Part shown: positions 35,082-45,402 of the stretch, piece after piece
How the letters are laid out: every line of letters begins with the position of its first letter
Position numbering within the stretch: the stretch's first letter is position 1
DNA from: DRKI01 sp011051875
GTDB taxonomy: Bacteria; Desulfobacterota; Desulfobulbia; Desulfobulbales; Desulfobulbaceae
Reading direction: 5' to 3'
Assembly (NCBI GenBank): GCA_026990385.1
Contig: JALXDL010000039.1
Span: 1 to 64,000 of the forward strand
Length of the DNA stretch: 64,000 bases
Position numbers and translations under genes: made by a program
The notes under the pieces: model-generated
Databases searched by the model: none
The model's input: the letters and a program-made list of their open reading frames with translations, nothing else
Told to the model about the DNA's origin: nothing

Positions 35082-35711
35082 CTACCCCTCAATGGACAGG
35101 AAATAGCAGCACATGTGGCTGTCAAGCACCTTGTCCACCACCTCCCTGTCCACGCCGCTCTCCTTGATCCATTTGTCGGCAAATCCCTTGTGGCCTGAAC
35201 CGGATTTGCATCCGAGCTGGTATATCCTGATCTTTTTGCCGCCAATGGTGATTTTGTCGGCAACCGCGCTGCGCATGGGCTGATGAACGGCGCAGAAAGG
35301 ACTGACCCCGGCTCCTTCACCGATGCGGTACATGTCGGTCACGCGGCTTGGCTTGTTAAACTCGCTGGTGAAATCATCATAGCCGTCAGGCAGTTTTTTG
35401 AAGACAGCGGTATAGTTGTTTATGGAGGGCCCAAAGGGGCATTTGGCAAGTCCGAAGACATGATCACCCATGTGCCTGGATTTTCCCTCGACCATGGCCA
35501 CGGGGTTTGTTGTATTCTCCATCGCCTCGAGGTACTCTTCAAAGCTCTCATAGTCGACTTCCCGCATCCTCGCGGCGGCACCCAGGGCATTCCTGATCAG
35601 GGTCCCCTTGGCATTGGCCGCTCCACCCATGGTGATCATCACCTTGATCATGTCCAGAAAGCTGACATGGGCGATGTCGAGGATATTGTCCTTTTTCGTG
35701 TCCTTTTTCAT
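35082..35711 (-). CDS. Cys/His-rich protein of unknown function linked to LC7 regulators
   Basis: I do not recognise this 209-residue protein with confidence. It is soluble and has no signal or membrane segment. Five Cys (91, 140, 168, 201, 202) and His (80, 84, 143, 174, 199) fall in four compact motifs: AKCPFGP, SPFCAVHQPMR, YQLGCKSGSGHKG and SHMCCYF. Such spacing could bind a metal, an Fe-S cluster or haem, and the C-terminal half loosely recalls V4R-type sensor domains. It is the last gene of the kinase-regulator operon, 9 bases after the LC7 regulator, so a ligand- or redox-sensing role is likely but unproven. Confidence 0.75.
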   Translation of the reverse strand: MKKDTKKDNILDIAHVSFLDMIKVMITMGGAANAKGTLIRNALGAAARMREVDYESFEEYLEAMENTTNPVAMVEGKSRHMGDHVFGLAKCPFGPSINNYTAVFKKLPDGYDDFTSEFNKPSRVTDMYRIGEGAGVSPFCAVHQPMRSAVADKITIGGKKIRIYQLGCKSGSGHKGFADKWIKESGVDREVVDKVLDSHMCCYFLSIEG

Positions 35712-35720
35712 CTTGTCTTT

Positions 35721-36881
35721 TTAAACTCCTGCTTTTTCTTCGATTTCCCGGACGTGCTTTTTTATCTTCAGCCTGATCATGCCCAGGTTGGCGTCCTTGT
35801 CGGCAATGATGACCAGGAAGGCCTCGCTGCCGACCGGTGACAGCATCACGGGACCGTTTTCATACTCGACCATGGTCATGGACATCCCGCCCTTCTGGAG
35901 CTGGTTACCCATGGCTTCGGAGGCACCGAAACCGCTTGAAGCGATGGCCCCGATCATCTCGGTATCGACACCGGAGAGGGCAATACTTTCCAGTAAAAAG
36001 CCGTCTCGACCCACCAGGCAGGCGGTGTTGACACCGCTGATACCGGTAAACTCTGTCAGTAGTTGTTTCAGTTCGTCCATACCGTACTCCTTTGCAAAAA
36101 AATCCATGGCGGCCGGACCACCGGCCACCCCTGGCGGTCCGCCGCCGGTACCGTCCGCCGTGCCGCCATCTGCCTGGTGGCGGTCCGCCTGTTCCTGTTC
36201 ATCGGCCATCATTGTCCCCTTCAGCAGGAGGACATCGACCGGGGTGTCGATTGTTGTCTCTGGCAAGGTCGGCGGGAAAAAGGCCTCGATCTGGCCGCCC
36301 TTGAAATTGATTATCCTGTAAAAAGCCTCTTCTCCTTCCAGGTCACCGCAGGTGGCATGAACGATGCTGCCCTCGGAGAAATAGAGTGTTCCCTCTGCGC
36401 CGTCGGCCCGGATCCGCAAGGCGGTGGATGCCTGGGAGAGCCTGTTGACCTGGATGATATCGGTGAGCTGAAGTCCGCTTACCTTCCCCTCGAAAGAGGA
36501 GCCCTGGTGGAGAGCCTGGCGGATCGTGCACCTCATCTGGTTGATATCAAAAGGCTTCTCGATAAAGCACAAGCCACCGTTTTCCATGACCTCGTTCTTG
36601 CTTTCCGCAGAGGGATACGCTGTCATGACAATGACCGCGATGCCGGGGCATGCTTTCCTGGCCGCGATCAGCAGGTCGATGCCGCTGATGCCCGGCATCT
36701 TTATGTCGGTGATGATCAGGTCAACTTCTGTCTTTTGCAGGATTGCGAGCGCCTCGTTGCCGGACGAGGCCGTGAGGATCGCGACCTGCAGGTTGTCGTT
36801 GGGCAGGTTTTTCTGGAGAGACCAGATCATGTCCTCTTCATCGTCAACAATCAGTACCTTTTTCCTGTCTGCTGTTTCCAT
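35721..36881 (-). CDS. Response regulator with DUF4388 and roadblock/LC7 domains
   Basis: A 386-residue protein. The receiver domain (about 6-125) has the acidic pocket DDEE (14-17), phospho-acceptor Asp59 in TDIKMPG and Lys109 in EKPFD. A DUF4388/PATAN domain (about 128-225; SFEGKVSGLQLTDIIQVNRL, GSIVHATCGDLEGEEAFYRI) follows. A Gly/Pro-rich linker leads to a C-terminal roadblock/LC7 domain (about 262-378; GVNTACLVGRDGFLLES). No DNA-binding domain is present, so its output is probably protein-protein contact. The ATG at 36881 starts the receiver domain. The upstream frame overlaps the kinase gene and is not used. Confidence 0.88.
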   Translation of the reverse strand: METADRKKVLIVDDEEDMIWSLQKNLPNDNLQVAILTASSGNEALAILQKTEVDLIITDIKMPGISGIDLLIAARKACPGIAVIVMTAYPSAESKNEVMENGGLCFIEKPFDINQMRCTIRQALHQGSSFEGKVSGLQLTDIIQVNRLSQASTALRIRADGAEGTLYFSEGSIVHATCGDLEGEEAFYRIINFKGGQIEAFFPPTLPETTIDTPVDVLLLKGTMMADEQEQADRHQADGGTADGTGGGPPGVAGGPAAMDFFAKEYGMDELKQLLTEFTGISGVNTACLVGRDGFLLESIALSGVDTEMIGAIASSGFGASEAMGNQLQKGGMSMTMVEYENGPVMLSPVGSEAFLVIIADKDANLGMIRLKIKKHVREIEEKAGV

Positions 36882-36969
36882 GGCACATTCCAGCTCAAGT
36901 CTTTTTTCCGCCCGGTCTCCCGCTTCCCCTGCCGCGCCCAGGTTCCCCTGAAGGCAGCCGGAGGTTCCT

Positions 36970-38763
36970 TCAGGCGGCGCTCTCAAACAACATGACAAAA
37001 GCAGTTCCTGCCGCCGCCCGGGTTTCAAGCGCGATGAAGGCATTGTTCTCATGCAGTATCCGCTGGACGATGGCGAGGCCGAGCCCGGTGCCGTGATGCC
37101 TGGTGGTAAAAAACGGTTCAAATGCCCGCTTTGCCACCTCCGGCGTCATGCCGCAGCCATTGTCCCGAAACGATACCGCCACGTAGCCTGTTTCCCGGGC
37201 CGGGCCCGGCATCGGCCACGCATACTGCTCTTGCAATTTCCGGCCGGCCCGGCGAGCGCTGATGTGAATCCTGCCATTGCTGCCAACCGCATCGATGGCG
37301 TTGAGCATGAGGTTCAACAGCACCTGGTGCAGCTGGCCCGGATCAACGAGGATCTCCGGCAGCCCCTGCTCGTACTCTTCGGTCAGGGCAATCCGTTGAC
37401 GTTCGATCTTTCCCCTCACCAGCAGCCGCATCTCTTCCACGGCCCGCCGGAGGCATATTGTCTCCCTTTCCGCCTTTCCGGGTGTTGCATAGGTGAAGAA
37501 CTCATTGAGCAGGTCGTTGAGCCGGTCGACCTGCCTGATGATTCTGCGGATATATTCCCTGTTCTCATCGTCTTTGTCGCAGTTTTCCTCAATGGCCTGC
37601 GACATCGTCTTGATCCCGGCCAGCGGATTGCGTATCTCATGGGCCACGGCCGAGGCAATCTCGGCCACTGTGCTGAGCTTGTTCATCTTTTTCATTTCCT
37701 GTCCGATCCGGACCATCTCGGTGACATCGTCAAACTGGAGGATGCGGCCGATCTGTTCACCCGAGGAGTTTTCCAGGGCCACCGTGGTGTAGCGCAGGGT
37801 ACGCTCCATGCCGGCACGGTCATGGCAGCGGATCTCTTCCGGACCGGAGGCGGTCTGCCCGTTGTGACGGAGCATGGAGCGAACCAGTGGGTGGTCGGCG
37901 AAGACGGTGTTATCGGGGGGAACCGGGTTTTCTCTGTCCAGGAAACGGCCCAGGATCATCCGGCCGGAGGAGTTGAGCTTGAGTATCTTCGAATTGTGGC
38001 CACAGACCATGAGCCCACCCCTGATGGAGCGGATGATGGATTCGGTCATCTTCTGCTCGTCTGAAATCCTGGTAATCATCAGCTCCTGTTTCCTGACCAG
38101 GCGCTGGAGGGCTGTTTCGGTCTTTTTCCTCTTGACCACGCTGGCGAGAATATTGCTGATCGCCCACAGCATCTCTTTCTCGTCACGGCTCCGGGCATGC
38201 CCGTGGCGCAGGTACAGGGTCAGGACACCGAGCATCTCCTCGCCTGCGCAGATGGGAACGCAGTAGTGGCCGTGGGGAACCATCCTGCCGGCCCGGATGT
38301 CATGGCGGTGGTCCACGGAACCGGCATACTGCATGGTGCCGGTAAGGGCCGCCCGGCCGCAGTGGCAGGTGCCGAGGGGAATCCTGCGACAGGCCGCCGC
38401 CTGTCTGCGGTCGAATCCCCGGTGGACACAGAGGATGAGATGGTCGGAATCTTCGGCCATGAGGAGGATGGCCCCCTTGTTGACGAGGTTGAAACGGTTG
38501 TACAGCAGGACGCTGTCCAGGGCGTGCAGCAGGATCTCGTTCAACGAGACATCTTCCATGGCGACCCTGAGGATGGAAGAGACGATCTGCTGATACATGG
38601 CTGAAAGTTCAGGTGGCCGCATGTCGTGCCCATCCGTTCCGCCCGTTCTCCCGGTCCCGGCATGGTCCACCCCGGTCCGCCGTCCGTCGGCTTCACCGAA
38701 AGAATAGATGTCGCTGCGGTGTGCAGCCATCTGGCCGTAACTCGTCACGCGATGATCTCCCAT
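36970..38763 (-). CDS. GAF-PAS sensor histidine kinase
   Basis: A soluble kinase of about 597 residues. Order: GAF domain (about 55-215, with GTCHCGRAAL), PAS-like domain (about 235-350), dimerisation domain with phospho-accepting His375 (VAHEIRNPLAGI) and an ATPase domain with NLMLNAIDAV, DNGCGM and GTGLGLAIV. It likely phosphorylates the REC-DUF4388-LC7 protein that follows 88 bases downstream. The start is uncertain: ATG at 38763 is used. A GTG at 38793 would add 10 residues. Confidence 0.88.
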   Translation of the reverse strand: MGDHRVTSYGQMAAHRSDIYSFGEADGRRTGVDHAGTGRTGGTDGHDMRPPELSAMYQQIVSSILRVAMEDVSLNEILLHALDSVLLYNRFNLVNKGAILLMAEDSDHLILCVHRGFDRRQAAACRRIPLGTCHCGRAALTGTMQYAGSVDHRHDIRAGRMVPHGHYCVPICAGEEMLGVLTLYLRHGHARSRDEKEMLWAISNILASVVKRKKTETALQRLVRKQELMITRISDEQKMTESIIRSIRGGLMVCGHNSKILKLNSSGRMILGRFLDRENPVPPDNTVFADHPLVRSMLRHNGQTASGPEEIRCHDRAGMERTLRYTTVALENSSGEQIGRILQFDDVTEMVRIGQEMKKMNKLSTVAEIASAVAHEIRNPLAGIKTMSQAIEENCDKDDENREYIRRIIRQVDRLNDLLNEFFTYATPGKAERETICLRRAVEEMRLLVRGKIERQRIALTEEYEQGLPEILVDPGQLHQVLLNLMLNAIDAVGSNGRIHISARRAGRKLQEQYAWPMPGPARETGYVAVSFRDNGCGMTPEVAKRAFEPFFTTRHHGTGLGLAIVQRILHENNAFIALETRAAAGTAFVMLFESAA

Positions 38764-38836
38764 CGTTTGCCCATGCTCCCGCCTCTCCTCCACGCCCTGT
38801 GGTGTGGTGGCATGACCGCGAGGTTTTCACAGGTAT

Positions 38837-38864
38837 ATTGTATCATGCAATCATGATGCGTCCA
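38837..38864 (-). promoter_or_regulatory. Candidate sigma70 promoter for the kinase operon
   Basis: Read on the minus strand: TGGACG (38864-38859), a 16-base spacer ending TGA, then TACAAT (38842-38837). The TGnTACAAT extended -10 is strong and the -35 matches 4 of 6. It lies about 75 bases before the kinase ATG. Confidence 0.5.
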
Positions 38865-39166
38865 GGGCATAAATTGGTAGAATTCCGAAATTAATCAAGA
38901 GTGATTATTATTCGTTTTTCAGGTGCGATGTCGCCACAATGTGGGAGGGACGCCTTTGATGGTGCGCAGGGCCGGAAAAACAGGCGGGAAAGGCAGGTGT
39001 GTCTGCGGACGGCCGCCACTGAGCGCCGCCACTGAGCAGGGCGGGGACAGACGCAGTGAAAACGCGGGGTGGAGAGGGTCCGGCGAGAGGGGTGCGGCCG
39101 CAGGAGGCAGGGGGTGAAGGCGGGCTGCGGAGCCCCGTCCCCGGGACAGGAGGGCCCCCGGCCAGG

Positions 39167-39203
39167 GGTCCCGCAATACCGGCGGTCCCGGTATTGCGGG
39201 ACC
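39167..39203. terminator. Perfect 15-bp hairpin at the end of glnS
   Basis: GGTCCCGCAATACCG and its exact reverse complement flank a 7-base loop, starting 4 bases beyond the glnS stop. No T run follows on the minus strand, so it may protect the 3' end rather than act as a classic terminator. Confidence 0.55.
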
Positions 39204-39207
39204 GGCA

Positions 39208-40905
<1,698 letters not shown>

Positions 40906-40959
40906 TGCAGTATCCCGTGATGAAAGCGGTTGTTCTTCCGGCCGCGTGCAGAATAATAA

Positions 40960-42444
40960 TTACCGCGCCTGGTAGAGGTGGTCGATGTCGCGCAGCCGGC
41001 TGATCACCCGGTCGCGGCCCAGGGCCATGAGAATATCGAACATGCCCGGCCCGGCAAGCTGCCCCGTGAGCACGGTGCGCATGCCGTTGATCAGGATGCC
41101 GGGCTTGATGTCCAGCTCGGCGGCCAGTTCCCGGGTGACCCGTTCGGTCTCCTCCTTGCTGAAGTCATCCAGCCGGGCAAAGAGATCGGCCAGCCTGGGC
41201 AGCCACTGCTTCAGCTCCGGGTGCTTGAGAATGTTCTTCTTCAGCGGCTTCTCCTCCACCGTGTAGTCGTCGGCAAAGTAGGCGCGTCCCAGGGTGGCGA
41301 AGTCCTTGATGGTGTGGAACCGGTCCCGGATCAGGTCCAGGGTCGCGAGGTACCAGTCATGCTCTTCCCCGTCCCAGGCCGGGTTCCAGATCCCCTGCTC
41401 CAGCAGGTCCTTTTTCACCAGCTCGCCCAGCTCCCCGATGTCCATGGTCCGCAGGTAGTGGGCGTTCATGGAGATCAGCTTGGGATCGGTGAAGAACTTG
41501 GGGTCGCCCTTGCGGTAGTTGAACACCGAGTTGACCTTGCTGATCCGCTCCAGGGTAAAGGCCTCGATCATCTCCTGGCGGGAGAAGATCTCCTGGTCCG
41601 TGCCGGGATTCCAGCCAAGCAGGGCCAGGAAGTTGCACAGGGCCCAGGGCAGGAATCCCCGTTCCCGGTAGAACTGGACCGACACGATCTCGCCGTGGCT
41701 GCGCTTGGAGATTTTTCGTTTTTGCAGGTCCAGGGTCAGGGGCATGTGGGCGAATACCGGCGTTTCGGCCCCCAGGGCCTCGTAGAGCAGGACCTGGCGC
41801 GTGGTGTTGGACATGTGGTCCTGGCCGCGGATGATGTGGGTGATCCGGTCACGGATGTCATCGACCACGTTGCAGAGCAGGTAGAGGGGGCGGCCGTTGG
41901 AACGGACAATCACAAAATCCTCGATATCGTCGTAGCGCCGCTCGATCCGTCCCAGCACCTTGTCTTCATAGGCCACCACCCCGTCCCTTTCCGGCACCCG
42001 GAAGCGGATGACAGAGGGCAGTCCCTGCTCCTCCCTGGCCCGGATCTCGCTGGCCGACAGGTTGCGGCAGGTGCCGTCATAGCGGACATCCCTTTTTTCG
42101 GCCAGGGCCTGCTTGCGCTTTTGTTCCAGCTCCTTCCTGGTGCAGAAACACCGGTAGGCGTGGCCTTCGGCCAGCAGCCGCTCGGCTGCCGCCACATGCT
42201 CGTGGGCAAACTCGGTCTGGAAGTAGGGGCCCTCGTCCCAGTCCAGCCCCAGCCAGGTCAGTCCGTCGATGATCCCCTCGATGGATTCGCGGGTGGACCG
42301 CTCGGCGTCGGTGTCCTCGATGCGCAGGATCAGCTTGCCGTTGTTCTTCCGCGCCCACAGCCAGTTGAGGAGAGCGGTGCGGGCCCCGCCGATATGGAGG
42401 TAGCCGGTGGGGCTGGGAGGGAAACGGACACGGACTTCGGACAT
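40960..42444 (-). CDS. gltX: Glutamyl-tRNA synthetase
   Basis: A 494-residue class Ic synthetase that charges tRNA-Glu. Motifs are PSPTGYLHIGGART and KISKRSHG. A C-terminal helical anticodon-binding domain follows. It starts with ATG at 42444 and lies upstream of glnS on the same strand. The two related synthetases are probably co-transcribed. Confidence 0.96.
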   Translation of the reverse strand: MSEVRVRFPPSPTGYLHIGGARTALLNWLWARKNNGKLILRIEDTDAERSTRESIEGIIDGLTWLGLDWDEGPYFQTEFAHEHVAAAERLLAEGHAYRCFCTRKELEQKRKQALAEKRDVRYDGTCRNLSASEIRAREEQGLPSVIRFRVPERDGVVAYEDKVLGRIERRYDDIEDFVIVRSNGRPLYLLCNVVDDIRDRITHIIRGQDHMSNTTRQVLLYEALGAETPVFAHMPLTLDLQKRKISKRSHGEIVSVQFYRERGFLPWALCNFLALLGWNPGTDQEIFSRQEMIEAFTLERISKVNSVFNYRKGDPKFFTDPKLISMNAHYLRTMDIGELGELVKKDLLEQGIWNPAWDGEEHDWYLATLDLIRDRFHTIKDFATLGRAYFADDYTVEEKPLKKNILKHPELKQWLPRLADLFARLDDFSKEETERVTRELAAELDIKPGILINGMRTVLTGQLAGPGMFDILMALGRDRVISRLRDIDHLYQAR

Positions 42445-42954
42445 TGTGTGGCTCCTTGTAACAGGCGGCGGAAAGCGGATGCCTGGTCAGAGATTATTGA
42501 TGCAGCAGTTTCAAGCGGCTGGCCACTTTTGAAGGCGGAACAGCGGCGGTCGGCGTCCCGGTCGCGGCGCAGGCCGACGGCATGACCGGCGGGATCGGGT
42601 CCGGCCTGTAAAACGAAAATTTTCAGTATATCCCCAAAGAGTTTTCCCTTCAAGGGAAGAAATCGGGCTGACAGTGTTGGGCGGTAATCACCCCGGCCGG
42701 CACGCCTGCTCCGGTCTGCGGACATGCAGTGCATGGAGGCCCTGCCAGCCACGGCTGCAGCACAGGGTCGCCCCCGGGGCGCGGTTCGGTCCCGTGATAC
42801 AGGGGCCTGCCTGACCGGGCCTTTCATCGGCAACTGTTCCCTCCTGCGGTATTGAACCCGGGATGGCGGCGGGTTTCACGGTTTGCCGCGGCTGATGGCG
42901 GAATCCGGCCCGGCAGGGATTTTCCCGGTTTTGCGGAGAATACGTACTTTCCTG

Positions 42955-42983
42955 TTGTCTGGAAACCAGAATGAAGTTATACT
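42955..42983 (+). promoter_or_regulatory. Candidate sigma70 promoter upstream of the 43024 element and serA
   Basis: TTGTCT (42955-42960), a 17-base spacer, then TATACT (42978-42983). It points toward serA, 370 bases away, across the repeat element, so the element would be transcribed as part of the leader. Confidence 0.45.
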
Positions 42984-43023
42984 TTATTTTTTTTCCGAGA
43001 AAAGGAGTTTCTGTCCGGCCAGT

Positions 43024-43173
43024 CGTAACTGATCACAGGGGTACTATAACTCGTTGTTGTCACAGCCTCGAAACTGTACGTTGGCACAGATGCCCGAATC
43101 TGTGCAGGCGCGCCGATCCCGGTATGCGGAGCGGCGCGACCGTGCAGAGGCGGGGTGCCTGTGACGGCTTACG
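43024..43173. repeat. 150-bp MITE-like element with terminal inverted repeats and flanking direct repeat
   Basis: The left end CGTAACTGATCACAGG (43024-43039) and the right end (43158-43173, reverse complement CGTAAGCCGTCACAGG) match at 13 of 16 positions. The 6 bases GCCAGT occur on both sides (43018-43023 and 43174-43179), as a target-site duplication would. Inside, two further inverted arms (43074-43115 and 43132-43174) recur at 24166 and 34958-35069. There is no coding capacity. Confidence 0.7.
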
Positions 43174-43355
43174 GCCAGTTAGTGGACTGTTTTCGGCTGT
43201 CCCTGTGCACCGTGACACCATGTGATCCGGCGCCCGGGGACGCGCTTCCCTCCTTCAGGTTGCCGACCGGCGGACTCCTGGCGCGATCAGAAAATCCAGT
43301 TACCTAAACTCAGTTACCTATACTTATTGAACCGGTGTGAAAAAAGGGGAGAGAG

Positions 43356-44954
43356 ATGAAGGTCCTTATCAGCGACAACCTGGCGCCGATCGGCGAGAAG
43401 ATACTCAGGGATGCAGGCCTGGAGGTGGATGTCAACACGGGGCTGCCGCCGGAGGAGCTCAAGGCCATTATCCCGGAATATGACGGCCTGGTGATCCGCA
43501 GCGCCACCAAGGTGCGTGCCGATATAATCGAGGCCGCCACCAGGCTCAAGGTGGTCGGCCGGGCCGGTATCGGGCTCGACAATGTCGATATTCCGGCCGC
43601 CAGCCAGAAGGGCATAGTGGTCATGAACGCGCCGGACGGCAATGCGACCACGGCCGCCGAGCATGCCATCGCCATGATGATGTCGCTTGCCCGCAACATC
43701 CCCCAGGCCACTGCCTCCATGAAGGCCGGCAAGTGGGAGAAGAAGTCGTTCATGGGGCGCGAGGTCTCGGGCAAGGTGCTGGGCATTGTCGGCATCGGCC
43801 GCATCGGCTCCATTGTCGCCAACCGGGCCCAGGGGCTGCACATGAAGGTCATTGCCTATGATCCCTTCATGCCGCTGGACCTGGTGGAGAAGCTCGGCGT
43901 CGAGCTGGTGGAACTGGACGAGCTGGCCAGGCGGGCCGATTTCATCTCCGTGCATACGCCCCTGACCAAGGGAACCCGCCACCTGCTGTCCACCGAGTTT
44001 TTCGCCAACATGAAGGAAGACGCCATGTTCATCGACTGCGCCCGCGGCGGTGTCGTGGACGAGGATGCCCTGTACGAGGCGCTGAAGGAGGGGCGGATCG
44101 CCGGCGCGGCCCTGGACGTCTTTGAAAAGGAACCCACCAGCCTGGAGACCACGCCGCTGCTTTCGCTCAACAACTTCATCTGTACGCCGCATCTCGGCGC
44201 CTCCACCAGCGAGGCCCAGGAGAACGTGGCCTCGGCCATTGCCGAACAGGTGGCCGATTACCTGCTCAAGGGCGCGGTTCGCAACGCGGTCAACGTCCCC
44301 TCGGTCAGTGATGACGTGCTGGCCAAGGTCGGTCCCTATATCACCCTGGGCGAGATGCTGGGTTCCCTGCACATGCAGATCGCCCGTGGCGGGGTGGAGG
44401 AGATCAACCTGGAATTCAGCGGTGACCTGGCCGAGCAGGATACCGGGCCGGTGACGGTCGCCTTTCTCAAGGGATTGTTCACTCCCATCCTCCAGGACGC
44501 GGTCAATTTCGTCAATGCGCCCCTCATCGCCAAGGAGCGCGGCATCCGGGTGGTTGAATCCAAGACCAAGCAGGCTGCGGATTTCACCAACCTCCTGCGG
44601 ATCACCGTCCGGACCAATGAAGGAGAGAACCTGCTGGCCGGCACCGTGTTCGGCAAGAAGGAGCCCCGGCTGGTCCGGTTCAACTCGTTCAGGCTCGAGG
44701 CCCTGCCCGCCGGCCACATGCTCCTGGTCTACAACCAGGACAAGCCCGGCGTGATCGGCGCCCTGGGCACCACCCTGGGAGCGGACGGCACCAATATCTC
44801 CAGCATGACCGTTGGCCGCGAGGAGAGCAGCAACCAGAATATCATCCTGCTCAACACCGATACCCTGGTCTCCCGCGAGCTGCTGGAAAAGGTCCGCAAC
44901 CTGCCCGACATTGATGACGCCATGGTCCTGGAGCTGCCCCCCTACAACGGCTGA
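43356..44954 (+). CDS. serA: D-3-phosphoglycerate dehydrogenase
   Basis: A 532-residue NAD-dependent enzyme, first step of serine synthesis. It has the split catalytic domain, a nucleotide-binding domain with GIVGIGRIGSIVA, an intervening domain and a C-terminal ACT domain (about 455-530; LLVYNQDKPGVIGALGTTLG) that usually senses serine. The long, four-domain form is present. The ATG at 43356 follows GGGGAGAGAG. Confidence 0.96.
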   Translation: MKVLISDNLAPIGEKILRDAGLEVDVNTGLPPEELKAIIPEYDGLVIRSATKVRADIIEAATRLKVVGRAGIGLDNVDIPAASQKGIVVMNAPDGNATTAAEHAIAMMMSLARNIPQATASMKAGKWEKKSFMGREVSGKVLGIVGIGRIGSIVANRAQGLHMKVIAYDPFMPLDLVEKLGVELVELDELARRADFISVHTPLTKGTRHLLSTEFFANMKEDAMFIDCARGGVVDEDALYEALKEGRIAGAALDVFEKEPTSLETTPLLSLNNFICTPHLGASTSEAQENVASAIAEQVADYLLKGAVRNAVNVPSVSDDVLAKVGPYITLGEMLGSLHMQIARGGVEEINLEFSGDLAEQDTGPVTVAFLKGLFTPILQDAVNFVNAPLIAKERGIRVVESKTKQAADFTNLLRITVRTNEGENLLAGTVFGKKEPRLVRFNSFRLEALPAGHMLLVYNQDKPGVIGALGTTLGADGTNISSMTVGREESSNQNIILLNTDTLVSRELLEKVRNLPDIDDAMVLELPPYNG

Positions 44955-45067
44955 TCCGTATCTGCCGACATCCGGTCTGCATCGTTCCGGCGCCACGGCG
45001 GTGTTCCTGTGGCGCCGGCCGGTTCCTGAACCAATTCAGGCCAACCTCTACAGGAGACAGTGCAACC

Positions 45068-45391
45068 ATGAGTGAGTCATCGAACAACTGCGGTGAGTGT
45101 CCCGAGGGCAGGGTCCGCAACAAGGAGGGCAAGTGTGTCATGCCCGAGGTTTCCTTTGCCTCGTTCATCTTGTCGCTGAACACCTCGGCCCTCTTCCATC
45201 TCGGTGAACTGCCCCACCCGGAAACAGGGGAAAAGGTCCGGGACATCGAGCTTGCCCGCCATACCATCGATACCCTGACCATGCTTGCCGAAAAGACCAG
45301 GGGCAACCTGGACGCCCAGGAAAATGAACTGCTGACCAGGATGCTCTACGAGCTGAAGATGCGGTTTGTCAAGTCCGCCCAGAAAACCTGA
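45068..45391 (+). CDS. DUF1844 protein with an N-terminal Cys motif
   Basis: A 107-residue protein matching DUF1844: SFASFILSLNTSALFHLGE, DIELARHTIDTLTMLAEKT and ENELLTRMLYELKMRFV. An N-terminal extension carries CGECPEG and GKC. The function of the family is unknown. It often lies beside central housekeeping genes, as here before ispE (11 bases apart). An AGGAGACAG ribosome site is upstream. Confidence 0.85.
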   Translation: MSESSNNCGECPEGRVRNKEGKCVMPEVSFASFILSLNTSALFHLGELPHPETGEKVRDIELARHTIDTLTMLAEKTRGNLDAQENELLTRMLYELKMRFVKSAQKT

Positions 45392-45402
45392 CCGGACCCG
45401 GC

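Larger units (their letters stand above)
38764..39207. other. Intergenic region kinase / glnS
   Basis: No gene is seen. It contains the kinase promoter (38837-38864), a hairpin by the glnS end (39167-39203), and between them GC-rich, purine-skewed DNA with no feature I can name. Confidence 0.45.
42445..43355. other. Divergent 0.9-kb intergenic region gltX / serA
   Basis: No gene is seen. It holds a promoter (42955-42983), a 150-bp transposon-like element (43024-43173) and, just before serA, a 10-bp direct repeat CAGTTACCTA (43297-43306 and 43311-43320). The stretch 42500-42940 contains nothing I can name. Confidence 0.5.

Noticed and set aside
42971..43225. 84-codon plus-strand frame before serA
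   Set aside because: It translates the 43024 repeat element and has no coding features.
43314..44996. 560-codon minus-strand open frame opposite serA
   Set aside because: A shadow of the serA codon pattern. No recognisable protein features.
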